Shown here one piece after another: positions 47,258-56,631 of a stretch of 64,000 nt of DNA; the first letter of the stretch is position 1, and each line of letters opens with the position of its first letter. The notes under the pieces were generated by a model. That model was not told the origin of the DNA, ran no database searches, and saw nothing but the letters and a program-made list of their open reading frames with translations. Made by a program: the position numbers and the translations under genes. The DNA comes from Mucilaginibacter sp. 44-25 (lineage in GTDB: Bacteria > Bacteroidota > Bacteroidia > Sphingobacteriales > Sphingobacteriaceae), in contig MKTS01000013.1 of the NCBI GenBank assembly GCA_001898335.1, positions 1 to 64,000 of the forward strand. The letters run 5' to 3'.

Positions 47258-48511
47258 TTAGCCCTTTATCGTTTTAATAATTTCTTCAGCAGCCAGGCGG
47301 CCACTTTTCATCGCGGCGTTTATAGAGCCGTTTGCCAAATGATCGCCACAGATATAGCAGGTTTTGTGCATTTTAACGGTATGTGGTTCATTACTTACAT
47401 GGCGATCTGCCGGCAGTGCGTATTTGATGTGGTAGGTTTTGAGGTGTTGCCAATTGGCAGCGTCAGGGTACCACTCCATCATTTCCATGATCACTTTTTC
47501 CTGCAATTGGTCGTCACTCAGTCGGCTTACGTCGGTGATTACGGAAACAGAAATAAGAGCGTCGCCGTTTTTGCTATAGTCCTTCGATAATACATTCATG
47601 ACCGCTATATTGTTGACCAGCCCGGGTTTTGCGGAGTTCAACGCGATAAGGGGCTTTATAAATGGTGGCTTTTTGGCCGTAAAATAGATGCTGACTACCT
47701 CGTGCCAGGCCTTAACCGGTTTTTGAAAGGGCTGCGGCAGGTCTAATTCATTGGTGGCGATCAGTACAAGCGATGAAAAGTATTTTCTCCCGGAAATAGT
47801 GGTCACATGGTCTTGCTCTATACCTAACACTTTTTCATTCAATATCAGTTCATCATCGCTCAGGCCTTCTGCCAATTGCGCCGGGATCATGCCCATGCCC
47901 TTAGCGGGTATCGCGGCATCGCCCTCGCTAAACATTTTAAACACAAACTCAAACATACGGCTCGATGTGGCAAGTTCGGTTTCCAGGAAAATGCCGGTCA
48001 TAAAAGGTTTAAAGAACCGGCTGATTATTTGTTCGCTAAATCCTTGCTGTTCAAGGTATGTTAAGGTCGAAGTTTCGGGTGCTGCAAAGATCTCGTCAAT
48101 AGACTTTCCGGAAATCTTCAGTTTAAGACGAAGCATCCGTAACTTATCGCCCAACGTGCCGGCAGGAGACAATAAAGTTTTAAAAAGGGAGAATGGCCGG
48201 CGAAGCGGGTCGCCGATCTCATATTTCCCGCTCGGTCCAAGTATCAATGCGCCGGGATCAAATACCTTAAGATCCAGCCGTTCATAATCCAGCAAGTTTC
48301 TTGCTTCAGGGTACGCCGTAAGCAACACCTGGAAACCCCGGTCCAATAAAAAATCTTGAACATGATCCGTCCTTACGCGGCCGCCAATCCCGTCCGAAGC
48401 TTCTAATATCTTAACGCTGACACCTGCGGATTTGAGCACTTTAGCGGCGGTCAAACCGGCAAGTCCGGCCCCTATGATCAGTACATCTGTTGCTTTTTTC
48501 ATAGTTATCAT
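47258..48511 (-). CDS. FAD-dependent amine-oxidase/phytoene-desaturase-like oxidoreductase
   Basis: 417 residues. The dinucleotide fold is [20 protein letters not shown] with the following acidic residue in [17 protein letters not shown]. The C-terminal FAD motif is [20 protein letters not shown]. The family includes carotenoid desaturases, protoporphyrinogen oxidases and similar enzymes. The neighbouring idi suggests an isoprenoid or carotenoid substrate, but this is inferred. The first ATG overlaps the stop of the SDR remnant (ATGA overlap), showing old translational coupling; the ATG at 48502 is an alternative. Confidence 0.86.
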   Translation of the reverse strand: MITMKKATDVLIIGAGLAGLTAAKVLKSAGVSVKILEASDGIGGRVRTDHVQDFLLDRGFQVLLTAYPEARNLLDYERLDLKVFDPGALILGPSGKYEIGDPLRRPFSLFKTLLSPAGTLGDKLRMLRLKLKISGKSIDEIFAAPETSTLTYLEQQGFSEQIISRFFKPFMTGIFLETELATSSRMFEFVFKMFSEGDAAIPAKGMGMIPAQLAEGLSDDELILNEKVLGIEQDHVTTISGRKYFSSLVLIATNELDLPQPFQKPVKAWHEVVSIYFTAKKPPFIKPLIALNSAKPGLVNNIAVMNVLSKDYSKNGDALISVSVITDVSRLSDDQLQEKVIMEMMEWYPDAANWQHLKTYHIKYALPADRHVSNEPHTVKMHKTCYICGDHLANGSINAAMKSGRLAAEEIIKTIKG

Positions 48512-48699
48512 TGCTTATTTAACTCCTGTGGCTGTATGCCGGGCTTAGCATAAGTCAATAGCCCGACAAACTCCGCTGTATTCGGTTAGCCGGTTATCAG
48601 ATAAATGTTGGCACCGAGCCCCTGAAACAGGCTGGCCAATGAGAGGCCAATACCGTTACTTCCACCAGCGATGACCATATTTTTTCCCTGAAACTTCAT
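48508..48699 (-). pseudogene. SDR gene remnant with internal deletion
   Basis: ATG 48699 overlaps the folE stop. The frame reads MKFQGKNMVIAGGSNGIGLS and LASLFQGLGANIYLITG, which is the SDR N-terminus with the GGSNGIG cofactor loop, then a TAA at 48586. It continues in the same frame as AEFVGLLTYAKPGIQPQEL to a TGA that overlaps the start of the next gene. About 180 residues including the Ser, Tyr and Lys catalytic sites are missing. Both overlaps with neighbours are kept, so a working SDR probably once filled this slot and lost its middle by deletion. Confidence 0.7.
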
Positions 48700-49328
48700 A
48701 GGTTGATATAGCTTAAGAATTCTTTTTTGGTATCGGGCTGTAAAAACTTACCGCTGTATTCTGCGGTGAGCGTCATGCTGCCGACATCCTTAACGCCACG
48801 GCTGGAAACACAATGATGATGTGCATGGATGATAACGGCTACATCTTCTGTTTCCAGTGCTTCCTTTAACATCATAGCGATCTGTATGGTCAATCTTTCC
48901 TGCAGTTGCGGACGCTGTGAACAGTATTGAACGATGCGGTTTAATTTCGACAAGCCGATAACCTGGCCATTGCTTATATAAGCTACGTGAGCTTTACCTG
49001 TGATGGGTACGAAGTGATGTTCGCAGTTACTGGACACGGCAATGTTGGTTTCTACCAGCATCTGTCCATATTGAAAGGGATTGCTAAACAAGGTCGGAAC
49101 AGGCTTATTGGCCGGATTTAGCCCGCTGAAAATTTCTTTTACGTACATTTTTGCCACACGCTTGGGCGTATCCCGCAAACTATCATCCGTCATATCCAGG
49201 CCCAGTACCTGCATGATATCAGCAAAGTGCTGCTCGATCAATTTTATTTTAGCATCGTCATCCAGTTCAAAAGCATCCTGCCTTAACGGCGTATCAAAAG
49301 CGGTCAATTGCACTCGTTCTTTTATCAT
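48696..49328 (-). CDS. folE: GTP cyclohydrolase I
   Basis: The ATG at 49328 is used, since the frame's first codon at 49343 is TTG. It converts GTP to dihydroneopterin triphosphate, the first step to folate/pterins, as a cytosolic decamer. Signatures: SSNCEHHFVPITGKAHVAYI with zinc-binding Cys and His, GLSKLNRIVQYCSQRPQLQE, and IHAHHHCVSSRGVKDVGSMT with the second Cys and His. The pterin product can feed the antenna cofactor of photolyase-like proteins, which fits the cluster. Confidence 0.95.
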   Translation of the reverse strand: MIKERVQLTAFDTPLRQDAFELDDDAKIKLIEQHFADIMQVLGLDMTDDSLRDTPKRVAKMYVKEIFSGLNPANKPVPTLFSNPFQYGQMLVETNIAVSSNCEHHFVPITGKAHVAYISNGQVIGLSKLNRIVQYCSQRPQLQERLTIQIAMMLKEALETEDVAVIIHAHHHCVSSRGVKDVGSMTLTAEYSGKFLQPDTKKEFLSYINL

Positions 49329-49423
49329 ATCTTTTATTAACAATTCTTAAATTTTAAGCCACTATGAAACTTGCTGCCTTTTTTGCCGGCAAATAAATGG
49401 CTGAAAAGAGCAGCTAAGCCAGT

Positions 49424-50014
49424 TCACGCTTTATACTTTTGTTTGAATAGTTTCAATACCTCGTTATAACATACTTTTAGCCAGGCAGTGTAAAGATCCG
49501 GTTGGTTATCAAGGTCTGTAGCCAGTTGTTCGGGTGCAATATACCTTACAGCAGCGATCTCTGCAGGATCTGGCCGGGCAGGCTGATCGCTGAAACCGAT
49601 CAGCACGTGATCGTACTCGTACTCAATAAGTTTGTTATCAAACTCATGGCGGTAAACAAAAGAGAATAGCTCTTCCATTTCACAGTTAATTCCTGTCTCC
49701 TCCATCAATCTACGTTTACCCGCGGACAGGGTATCTTCACCAGGACGAGGATGACCGCAACAGGTATTTGTCCATAAACCGCCTGAATGATATTTTTTGA
49801 TGGCGCGTTGCTGTAGCAGCAATTGCCCGTGGCTATTAAACAAGAATATGGAGAACGCCCGGTGTAAAGCGCCCTGCCTGTGCGCTTCCATCTTTTCCAT
49901 TTCACCAACTAACTGATCGGTATGATCAACCAGGGTTACTTTTTCGATCAATTGGAGAGTCTTCGGATGAACTGGAATATGAGAATTAATAGGAGCGATT
50001 TTTGAATGGTTCAC
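49424..50014 (-). CDS. idi: Isopentenyl-diphosphate delta-isomerase (type I)
   Basis: GTG start at 50014; 196 residues. The Nudix-fold enzyme interconverts IPP and DMAPP with Mg/Zn. Visible: VDHTDQLVGEMEKMEAHRQG, ALHRAFSIFLFNSHGQLLLQ, the Cys motif LWTNTCCGHPRPGEDTL, Nudix helix KRRLMEETGINCEMEELFSF, and EYEYDHVLIGF. It heads the stress cluster, about 80 bases before folE, and supplies isoprenoid precursors, consistent with carotenoid synthesis elsewhere in the genome. Confidence 0.94.
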   Translation of the reverse strand: MNHSKIAPINSHIPVHPKTLQLIEKVTLVDHTDQLVGEMEKMEAHRQGALHRAFSIFLFNSHGQLLLQQRAIKKYHSGGLWTNTCCGHPRPGEDTLSAGKRRLMEETGINCEMEELFSFVYRHEFDNKLIEYEYDHVLIGFSDQPARPDPAEIAAVRYIAPEQLATDLDNQPDLYTAWLKVCYNEVLKLFKQKYKA

Positions 50015-50400
50015 ACAGGATTTTTTATAAAAAGCAATTTTAGTTCATATATATCCTAAATGCTATTTTTTTAGTATGTAAATATACCAATTTGAACCTT
50101 TTATGACAATTCCAAATATAAAGGGTGTTTAAAGTAATTTTTTTTTCCTTTTTAAAGCTGCAATTGTTGAAAATTTTTAAGTATTGAATAATACTACCTA
50201 AATTGACGGGTTATCCACACCTCCGGTAAAAAGATAGTAACAAAATTGACCTGAATTCAAGTCGAAAAGAAAATAGTAATGTCTTGATTTTATAATTGTT
50301 AGCTATTTTGATGCATATGGTATATGTGTTAGCTAAAAAATTATATTTGTAATATATTTCATTTGGTACCCAACATAGTACGGGCCGTTTATGGAGAAAA
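50015..50400. other. Intergenic region between idi and the small peptide gene (386 bp)
   Basis: Very AT-rich. CAAATATA at 50113-50120 is a TATATTTG element on the minus strand, a TAnnTTTG candidate for idi. TATATTTG at 50342-50349 on the plus strand is a candidate for the small gene at 50401. No convincing -33 TTTG partner is seen for either. No gene is visible. Confidence 0.4.
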
Positions 50401-50646
50401 GTGAAAAAGTTCGTTTATTTTGTTTTTTTATTGATGACACTGGCTTTGAACGTTTTTCACTCAATAGAAGCAGGCAAGCATGCTACTGAATATTTTACAG
50501 AAAACGTTTCATTTACAAATCACAAGAAAAAGGAGGACACCATGGAGACAGCTAAAACTAAATCCGCAAACCAAACAATTAATCAGAACCAAGTACAACA
50601 TTCAAACCAGAACGGATTCCATTATAAATTAAAAGGATGCTTATAA
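50401..50646 (+). CDS. Small secreted peptide gene (81 aa), function unknown
   Basis: GTG at 50401 preceded by GGAG five bases upstream. The N-terminus (KKFVYFVFLLMTLALNVFHS) is a signal peptide or TM anchor. The rest is hydrophilic, Asn/Gln/Thr-rich, ending GFHYKLKGCL with a single penultimate Cys. An in-frame ATG at 50542 has AAAAAGGAGGACACC before it, a strong Shine-Dalgarno sequence unusual for this phylum, and would give a 34-residue leaderless peptide. A terminator hairpin overlaps the stop codon. No family recognised; a bioactive peptide or small exported protein are both possible. Confidence 0.5.
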   Translation: MKKFVYFVFLLMTLALNVFHSIEAGKHATEYFTENVSFTNHKKKEDTMETAKTKSANQTINQNQVQHSNQNGFHYKLKGCL

Positions 50647-50659
50647 TGAGCATCCTTTT
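50631..50659 (+). terminator. Terminator of the small peptide gene
   Basis: AAAAGGATGC (50631-50640) and GCATCCTTTT (50650-50659) form a perfect 10-bp stem with loop TTATAATGA. The stop codon lies in the loop and the U-rich end follows. It is intrinsic-terminator-like on the plus strand and palindromic enough to work for the minus strand as well. Confidence 0.75.
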
Positions 50660-50745
50660 AACTTTTAACCATTAGTCTATGAGTTTTGTACGGTAAGTAA
50701 GCTAATGCAAGATTCTAAAAATCCTGCATCAGCATCTATATCAGT

Positions 50746-51885
50746 TTAAGCCAAAGCCTGTTTAAGATCTTCCAGCAGGTCTTCTATGTCTTCTACGCCT
50801 ACGCTTAGGCGCAGCAGATTGTCTACTACGCCGGCTTTGTCGCGTTCGGCTTTGGGGATGGAGCCGTGGGTCATGCTAACAGGGTGGTTGATCAATGATT
50901 CTACCCCACCTAACGATTCGGCTAATGAGAATACTTTGAAAGACGACGCGATACGGAAAGTTTCCTGCAGATCGGCGTCTTTTAAAACAATGGATATCAT
51001 CCCTCCAAAATCGCGCATTTGTTTTTTAGCCACTTCATGGTTTGGCGAATCCGGGAAGCCTGGCCAGTATATCTTTTCTACTCGTGGATGATCTTTCAGG
51101 AATTCGGCTACCTGCCTGCCGTTCTCGCAATGGGCTTTCATTCGCAGGTGCAGGGTTTTAATACCACGTAACACCAGGAAGCTGTCCATAGGGCCCGGTG
51201 TGGCGCCGCAAGCATTGTAAATGAACCACAATTGCTTGTACAATTCTTCGTCGTTCATCATCAAAGCGCCCATTACCACATCGCTGTGACCGCCAATATA
51301 TTTGGTTACGGAGTGCATCACAATGTCGGCACCCATATCAATGGGGTTTTGCAGGTATGGCGACGCGAAAGTGTTATCCACCACAAAAAGCAAATTACTT
51401 GCCTTGGCTATCTTACCTACCGCTTCAATATCTACCACCTGCATAGTGGGGTTTGTTGGTGTTTCTATCCAAACCAGGCGTGTTTTATCATTGATGTATT
51501 CTTTGATGATCTCCGGATCCTTCAGATCAAGGAAATGGAACTTGATGCCGTAATTAGCATAAACCTTGGTAAAAATACGGTATGAGCCACCGTACAGGTC
51601 GTTACCGGTGATCACTTCGTCGCCGGGTTTAAGCAACTTCATTACAGCGTCAGTAGCGCCCATACCGCTGGAGAACGCTAAACCATATTTAGCATTTTCA
51701 AGCGCGGCAAGGCAATCTTCCAAAGCCTTACGGGTTGGGTTAGTACCACGGGAGTACTCATAACCTTTATTATCTCCCGGCGATTTTTGCCAGTAGGTAG
51801 AGGTCTGATAGATTGGCGTCATTACAGCGCCTGTAGTTGGGTCGGGCTCCTGCCCTGCATGTATTGCTTTAGTTGCGAATTTCAT
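50746..51885 (-). CDS. metB: Cystathionine gamma-synthase/beta-lyase family PLP enzyme
   Basis: 379 residues. Cys/Met-metabolism fold: [76 protein letters not shown], the PLP Asp in [20 protein letters not shown] and the Schiff-base Lys in [20 protein letters not shown]. The C-terminus has [17 protein letters not shown]. It acts in transsulfuration or methionine synthesis in the cytosol. Synthase, lyase and O-acetylhomoserine variants are hard to separate by motif, so the symbol is provisional. Confidence 0.85.
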   Translation of the reverse strand: MKFATKAIHAGQEPDPTTGAVMTPIYQTSTYWQKSPGDNKGYEYSRGTNPTRKALEDCLAALENAKYGLAFSSGMGATDAVMKLLKPGDEVITGNDLYGGSYRIFTKVYANYGIKFHFLDLKDPEIIKEYINDKTRLVWIETPTNPTMQVVDIEAVGKIAKASNLLFVVDNTFASPYLQNPIDMGADIVMHSVTKYIGGHSDVVMGALMMNDEELYKQLWFIYNACGATPGPMDSFLVLRGIKTLHLRMKAHCENGRQVAEFLKDHPRVEKIYWPGFPDSPNHEVAKKQMRDFGGMISIVLKDADLQETFRIASSFKVFSLAESLGGVESLINHPVSMTHGSIPKAERDKAGVVDNLLRLSVGVEDIEDLLEDLKQALA

Positions 51886-51901
51886 AGCGTGCTTTCAGCA
51901 C

Positions 51902-51981
51902 AGTCCATAGTCGATAGTCAATGGACCATAGTAAAATTTATTATTTCCCAGCCATGGACTATCGACCATCGACTATGGACT
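51902..51981. repeat. Intergenic inverted repeat of AGTCCATAGTC units
   Basis: AGTCCATAGTCGATAGTC at 51902-51919 pairs with GACCATCGACTATGGACT at 51964-51981 with one mismatch, with further GGAC/GTCC units inside. It fills the gap between the metB and proS genes. Such short iterated palindromes recur between genes in Sphingobacteriaceae genomes; it may act as a 3' hairpin for proS. Confidence 0.65.
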
Positions 51982-51984
51982 AAC

Positions 51985-53457
51985 CTAATACGCCCTTGCA
52001 AAAAGCACCCGTTGTGTCGACGGTTTGCCCGTTCTGATACAAGTGCCTTGCTCCTGCTTGTTATTCAAAGGTATACAACGTATTGTAGCCTTAGTTTCAT
52101 CTTTTATCAATTGTTCGGTTTCGGCAGTGCCATCCCAATGGGCGGAAAGGAAGCCGGGCTTCTCATCTAATAAACGTTTAAACTCTTCATAATCGTTTAC
52201 CTCCGTTGTATTTTCTGTACGGAAATCTGCCGCCTTGTTGTAAATATTGGCTTGTATTTCCTCCAGCAAAGCTTCAATTTTAGCAGCCAGGCCTTCCTGG
52301 GCAACGGTTTCTTTGGTTTTAGTATCACGGCGGGCCAGTTCAACCGTTCCGTTCTGCATATCGCGGCTACCAATGGCCACACGTAGCGGAACACCTTTAA
52401 GTTCGTACTCGGCAAACTTGGCGCCGGGGCGATGCGTATCGCGGGTATCAAATTTGATGGAAATACCTTTAGCCGCCAGTTCTTTTTTAAGCGCGTTTAC
52501 GAAGGTGGTGATATTTGCCAACTCCTCATCGTGCTTATATATAGGCACTACAACAACTTGTATGGGAGCCAGTTTCGGAGGCAAAACTAACCCGGCATCA
52601 TCAGAGTGCGACATGATGAGCGCGCCGATCAACCTGGTGGATACGCCCCATGAGGTAGCCCAAACATAGTCCTGCACGTTCTCTTTTGTAGTAAACTTTA
52701 CATCAAATGCTTTGGCAAAGTTTTGTCCCAAAAAGTGCGATGTGCCAGCCTGCAAGGCTTTACCATCCTGCATCAATGCTTCTATACAATAAGTATCTAA
52801 AGCACCAGCGAAACGCTCGTTAGGCGTTTTACGGCCGCGCACAACAGGTAAGGCCATAAAGTTTTCGGCAAAATCAGCATACACCTCCAGCATTTGTTCT
52901 GTTTCGGCTATGGCCTCCTCTGCGGTAGCATGGGCGGTATGCCCTTCCTGCCATAAAAACTCGCTGGTACGGAGAAATAAACGGGTACGCATTTCCCAGC
53001 GCATAACGTTTGCCCATTGGTTAACCAAAATAGGCAGGTCGCGGTAACTTTGTATCCAGCCGCGGTAGGTATTCCAGATAATGGTTTCTGATGTTGGGCG
53101 GATGATAAGTTCTTCTTCTAATTTTGCTTCATCATCCACAATAATATTACCATCTCCATCGTTCTTGAGCCTGTAATGTGTTACAACGGCACATTCTTTA
53201 GCGAAGCCCTCTACGTGGCTGGCCTCTTTTGAGAAAAAAGATTTAGGAATGAGCAATGGAAAATAGGCATTTACGTGCCCGGTATCCTTGAACATTTTGT
53301 CGAGCGTAGCCTGTATTTTTTCCCATATTGAATAGCCGTACGGCTTAATGATCATACATCCTCTCACGGGCGAATACTCGGCCATGTCAGATTTTATTAT
53401 TAAGTCGTTAAACCATTGCGAATAATCTTCGTCTTTACTGATAACACCTTTGCTCAT
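51985..53457 (-). CDS. proS: Prolyl-tRNA synthetase (short, archaeal/eukaryote-like type)
   Basis: 490 residues. Class II core: [40 protein letters not shown] (motif 2 region), [20 protein letters not shown], then [18 protein letters not shown] and [20 protein letters not shown] (motif 3). The anticodon-binding domain has [20 protein letters not shown], and the C-terminal zinc-like domain ends with [20 protein letters not shown] and LFARAY. It charges tRNA-Pro. The bacterial long form with an editing insertion is absent. Confidence 0.95.
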   Translation of the reverse strand: MSKGVISKDEDYSQWFNDLIIKSDMAEYSPVRGCMIIKPYGYSIWEKIQATLDKMFKDTGHVNAYFPLLIPKSFFSKEASHVEGFAKECAVVTHYRLKNDGDGNIIVDDEAKLEEELIIRPTSETIIWNTYRGWIQSYRDLPILVNQWANVMRWEMRTRLFLRTSEFLWQEGHTAHATAEEAIAETEQMLEVYADFAENFMALPVVRGRKTPNERFAGALDTYCIEALMQDGKALQAGTSHFLGQNFAKAFDVKFTTKENVQDYVWATSWGVSTRLIGALIMSHSDDAGLVLPPKLAPIQVVVVPIYKHDEELANITTFVNALKKELAAKGISIKFDTRDTHRPGAKFAEYELKGVPLRVAIGSRDMQNGTVELARRDTKTKETVAQEGLAAKIEALLEEIQANIYNKAADFRTENTTEVNDYEEFKRLLDEKPGFLSAHWDGTAETEQLIKDETKATIRCIPLNNKQEQGTCIRTGKPSTQRVLFARAY

Positions 53458-53561
53458 ATATTGATTTTGGAATAGTATTTGACCTTAAATTTTAACATTT
53501 AGCAGGTGCCAAATTTATAAATTTATACGTTTATTTGAACCGAACTTTTATACTCCACAAA

Positions 53562-54434
53562 ATGAAAAGGAACCTTGTCTTCGGAATACTCATCAGCGGC
53601 GCCGTCGCGTTGAGTTCATGTTCCGTTAACCGAACAGCATCCACAGTCAAAAACGGCGATGACATGTACTACACAAAGGCCAAAGCCGTTGAAGCGCCCG
53701 AGTATGTTGCTTACCAGCAGCAAGTGGAAAATGATCAGTATAATGACGATGATGATTACTTCTATTATGACGACTACTCATCGCGCATTAACCGTTTCAG
53801 TTACTATTCGCCATTTGGCTATTACGATACAGGCTACTGGGGTTACGGCTATCCATACTATGGTAGCCGCTGGAGCTTAGGCCTTAACTATGGCTGGGGT
53901 TCTTCCTGGGCATGGAATTTAGGCTTTGGTTGGGGCGACCCTTTCGGATATGGCTATGGCTGGGGTTCGCCCTGGGGATATTCACCATGGGGTTACGGAG
54001 GCTTTTATTCACCTTACTCTTATTGGGGTACCGGCATAGGCTATGGTGGTGGCTACTGGGGTGGCTACTCTGCATATAACCGGGGTGTTGCACGCCCATA
54101 CCGCGGTAACGGTACGGCTGGTATGGGTTCATCAGCAGCCAGTTTTGGTAACAACAGGGTTAGAGGTGCATACGGCGCTAACAATGGCATTGGCTACATA
54201 CCTGAACGCGGCATGCGCGGAGCAAGGGGTAATACCGGCTATTCAAGCAGCAGGCCTGCTTACAACGGCGGCGGACAAAGCTATCGCCCTGAACGTAGCG
54301 ACAGGCCAACTTATCAGCCTCAGGTAGAACGCTCAGCACCACCTGCGCAACCTGCTCCAAGCAGCTATGGCGGCGGTGGCCGTGGTTACTCCGGTGGCGG
54401 CGGTGGTGGTGGCGGCAGACCTGTTAGAAACTAA
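53562..54434 (+). CDS. Gly/Tyr/Trp-rich surface lipoprotein
   Basis: The ATG at 53562 is preferred over 53535 because it gives a clean lipoprotein signal (LVFGILISGAVALSSCSVNR). After an acidic Tyr/Asp stretch (NDDDDYFYYDDYSSRINRFS) the protein becomes a low-complexity Gly/Tyr/Trp region (about residues 90-185) with GYGWGSPWGYSPWGYGG-type repeats, then an Arg/Gly/Ser tail ending in a run of Gly. It is anchored in an envelope membrane through Cys. Function unknown; related proteins are common in Sphingobacteriaceae. It is followed 28 bases later by a FadL-like gene, a probable operon. Confidence 0.75.
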   Translation: MKRNLVFGILISGAVALSSCSVNRTASTVKNGDDMYYTKAKAVEAPEYVAYQQQVENDQYNDDDDYFYYDDYSSRINRFSYYSPFGYYDTGYWGYGYPYYGSRWSLGLNYGWGSSWAWNLGFGWGDPFGYGYGWGSPWGYSPWGYGGFYSPYSYWGTGIGYGGGYWGGYSAYNRGVARPYRGNGTAGMGSSAASFGNNRVRGAYGANNGIGYIPERGMRGARGNTGYSSSRPAYNGGGQSYRPERSDRPTYQPQVERSAPPAQPAPSSYGGGGRGYSGGGGGGGGRPVRN

Positions 54435-54461
54435 TTCATTTACATCAACCTTAATCATTTT

Positions 54462-55922
54462 ATGAAACTCAGATATATTCTCAGCGTAACTGCTATAGTA
54501 GCATTTACACAAAATACCTTTGCCCAATATTCGCAGGACGCTATCAGGTTTTCTACAGGTTCGCCCGGCTCAACATCACGTATCAAAGCTGTTGGCAACG
54601 CGGGTACCGCGCTGGGTGGCGATTTGAGCAACCTAACAGGTAACCCCGCAGGTCTTGGCTTCTTTACCCGTTCGGAGCTCAGCATCACGCCTGAACTGGA
54701 CGGCGCTAAAACCAATTCTACTTATTTTGGCCAGGCCAATACCGATAGTAAAAACACTTTCAATTTAGCTCATGCGGGGGTGGTTATCTATAATCCTCTG
54801 ACCAAAGCACGCGGGGCCGATAAAAATAAGGGATGGCTTAGTGTAAACTACGGCGTTGGTTTCGCACGCACTAACGATTTATATAGCAACTTCCGTTATA
54901 GTGGCAACAATAACCGCAACTCCATCACCAATTATTTTGCTGACCAGGCTAACCAGTTTGGCGATTCGCAGGGTTCATTGGGCGGCATGGCGGCAGATCA
55001 AAACCTGATCAGCCTTTACCAAGGTAAGTTCGCCAGTTATGCTTTACAAGGTGTTGGCCAGGAATACTATGCTGAAAGGCAGGGCGGCCAATCAGCTGTT
55101 GACTTTTCATTGGGTGCCAACTACAGCAATAAGCTTTATTTAGGTTTGGCATTAAGCTTTACCGACCTGCGCTACAATGCATATAACACCTTCTATGAGG
55201 ATGGCACATTAACCGTGCAACAGGGCGTAAACCAACCTTACACGGCTGCTTACTCACAGGCCCAGGTTACAAGAGGTACAGGTTTCGCAGCGCGTGTAGG
55301 TGCTATTTATAAACCCGTTGAGGCTTTACGTTTAGGTTTAACGGTATCATCCCCTACGTTTTATAACATAGATGATACTTTTAGCGAAGGTTTGTCATCA
55401 AGTATTAATAAAGGTACCACTCTGCGCGATGGTTCTGGCGATTACAGCCTTAACTACAATCTGCGTACTCCGTGGAAAGTTGCGGGTGGCGCAGCGGTAT
55501 TTATAAAAAATATCGGTTTTATCACCGGCGATGTGGAATATCTTGATTATTCTACCGCTCACCTGAGCAGTAATGATTCTTATAATGCCGACTACCGCGA
55601 TAATCCGGATATTAAAAGCCTTTACCGCTCGGCCGTTAACGCTCGCATAGGTGCCGAGATAAAAGCTACCAGCTTTTTAGCTATACGTGGTGGCTACGGC
55701 ATTATGGGCAGCCCTAACAACGATAAATCTATCGCCAGCGACATTAAAACCGTGAGCGGTGGCTTAGGCTTCCGTTTTGGCAGCTATTATGTAGATGCTA
55801 CTTATACGCATTCATCAGGCAACCGTACTATTTATGCCTATGACTTAGGAGCCTCAAGCCCGGCAGCTTATTTACGCAATTATAACAACAACGGTTATTT
55901 AACTTTAGGATACCGTTTCTAA
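54462..55922 (+). CDS. OmpP1/FadL-like outer membrane beta-barrel protein
   Basis: 486 residues. Signal peptide (YILSVTAIVAFTQNTFAQ), then the FadL-like start YSQDAIRFSTGSPGSTSRIK and AVGNAGTALGGDLSNLTGNP plus AGLGFFTRSELSI, where small residues form the hatch. A long barrel follows, ending NGYLTLGYRF with a C-terminal aromatic residue for the BAM complex. The family imports hydrophobic compounds; the substrate here is not known. Confidence 0.85.
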   Translation: MKLRYILSVTAIVAFTQNTFAQYSQDAIRFSTGSPGSTSRIKAVGNAGTALGGDLSNLTGNPAGLGFFTRSELSITPELDGAKTNSTYFGQANTDSKNTFNLAHAGVVIYNPLTKARGADKNKGWLSVNYGVGFARTNDLYSNFRYSGNNNRNSITNYFADQANQFGDSQGSLGGMAADQNLISLYQGKFASYALQGVGQEYYAERQGGQSAVDFSLGANYSNKLYLGLALSFTDLRYNAYNTFYEDGTLTVQQGVNQPYTAAYSQAQVTRGTGFAARVGAIYKPVEALRLGLTVSSPTFYNIDDTFSEGLSSSINKGTTLRDGSGDYSLNYNLRTPWKVAGGAAVFIKNIGFITGDVEYLDYSTAHLSSNDSYNADYRDNPDIKSLYRSAVNARIGAEIKATSFLAIRGGYGIMGSPNNDKSIASDIKTVSGGLGFRFGSYYVDATYTHSSGNRTIYAYDLGASSPAAYLRNYNNNGYLTLGYRF

Positions 55923-55953
55923 GCGGAGATCACATACCCGATTTTAAGACATA

Positions 55954-55984
55954 AGAAAGGCGATGAATAATTCATCGCCTTTCT
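55954..55984 (+). terminator. Terminator after the FadL-like gene
   Basis: AGAAAGGCGATGAA, loop TAA, TTCATCGCCTTTCT: a perfect 14-bp stem 30 bases past the stop, followed by GTTTAT. Good intrinsic terminator. Confidence 0.85.
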
Positions 55985-56056
55985 GTTTATATACTAATTT
56001 CTGAGCCGGCGTAAGAGCTAACTTAATCTCTCATCGCCCAAGTCCAATCACTCAAC

Positions 56057-56536
56057 TTAATCCTCATTCACAAATGAACGCAGCATCCAGGTATTTTTCT
56101 CTTTAAACTGCATAAAGCGGTTTACCATATCATTAGTACCATCATCACCTGCTTCTGCAGTAATATCCAGAATAGTGCGCTCCATTTCAATAAGCGTAGC
56201 CATATCTTCAATAAGCGCCTTTACCATTTTGGTATCTTTCATACCTATGGTATCTATCTCTTTGATGGTTGATTGGGTAACATAATCCTGAAAAGTACTG
56301 TACGGTGGTTTACCCAAAGTAAGGATGCGCTCGGCCAGCTCATCAATGGTAGTTAGGGCTTCTGTGTACAACTCTTCGAACTTCAGGTGCAGGGTAAAGA
56401 AGTTGTTTCCCTTGATATTCCAATGGCAACCGCGCAGTTTTTGGTAGTGGATATGGTAGTTAGCCAACAGATCATTAAGATGGTCAACTACAGGTTTTAC
56501 TTTGCTTTCTTCGAGGCTTATTTTTTCAGCGTCCAT
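56057..56536 (-). CDS. dps: Dps-family DNA starvation/ferritin-like protein
   Basis: 159 residues, all-helical. Helix A has LNDLLANYHIHYQKLRGCHW with His, and NIKGNNFFTLHLKFEELYTE and ALTTIDELAERILTLG supply the conserved His, Glu and Asp ligands of the inter-subunit ferroxidase site. The end has DMVNRFMQFKEKNTWMLRSF. It forms dodecamers that store iron and protect DNA from peroxide. It is monocistronic, convergent with the FadL-like gene. Confidence 0.92.
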   Translation of the reverse strand: MDAEKISLEESKVKPVVDHLNDLLANYHIHYQKLRGCHWNIKGNNFFTLHLKFEELYTEALTTIDELAERILTLGKPPYSTFQDYVTQSTIKEIDTIGMKDTKMVKALIEDMATLIEMERTILDITAEAGDDGTNDMVNRFMQFKEKNTWMLRSFVNED

Positions 56537-56631
56537 GTTTTTTAAATTTATTATTGTGATAACAGCCGCTTATGGGCTTTGTTTATCAAAGTTACCTCCA
56601 TTTTAAAATATTTAAACATATTTGACGCTTA

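Noticed and set aside
50631..50659. Possible attenuator or riboswitch for the metB gene
   Set aside because: The hairpin is downstream, not upstream, of metB; it fits a simple terminator. No SAM riboswitch structure is visible in the metB-proS gap.
51902..51981. CRISPR-like repeat
   Set aside because: Repeat units are contiguous palindromes without regular unique spacers and no cas genes are present.
53850..54430. Minus-strand and alternate-frame ORFs in the Gly/Tyr-rich lipoprotein gene
   Set aside because: Low-complexity GC-rich DNA opens several frames; only the plus frame with the lipoprotein signal makes sense.
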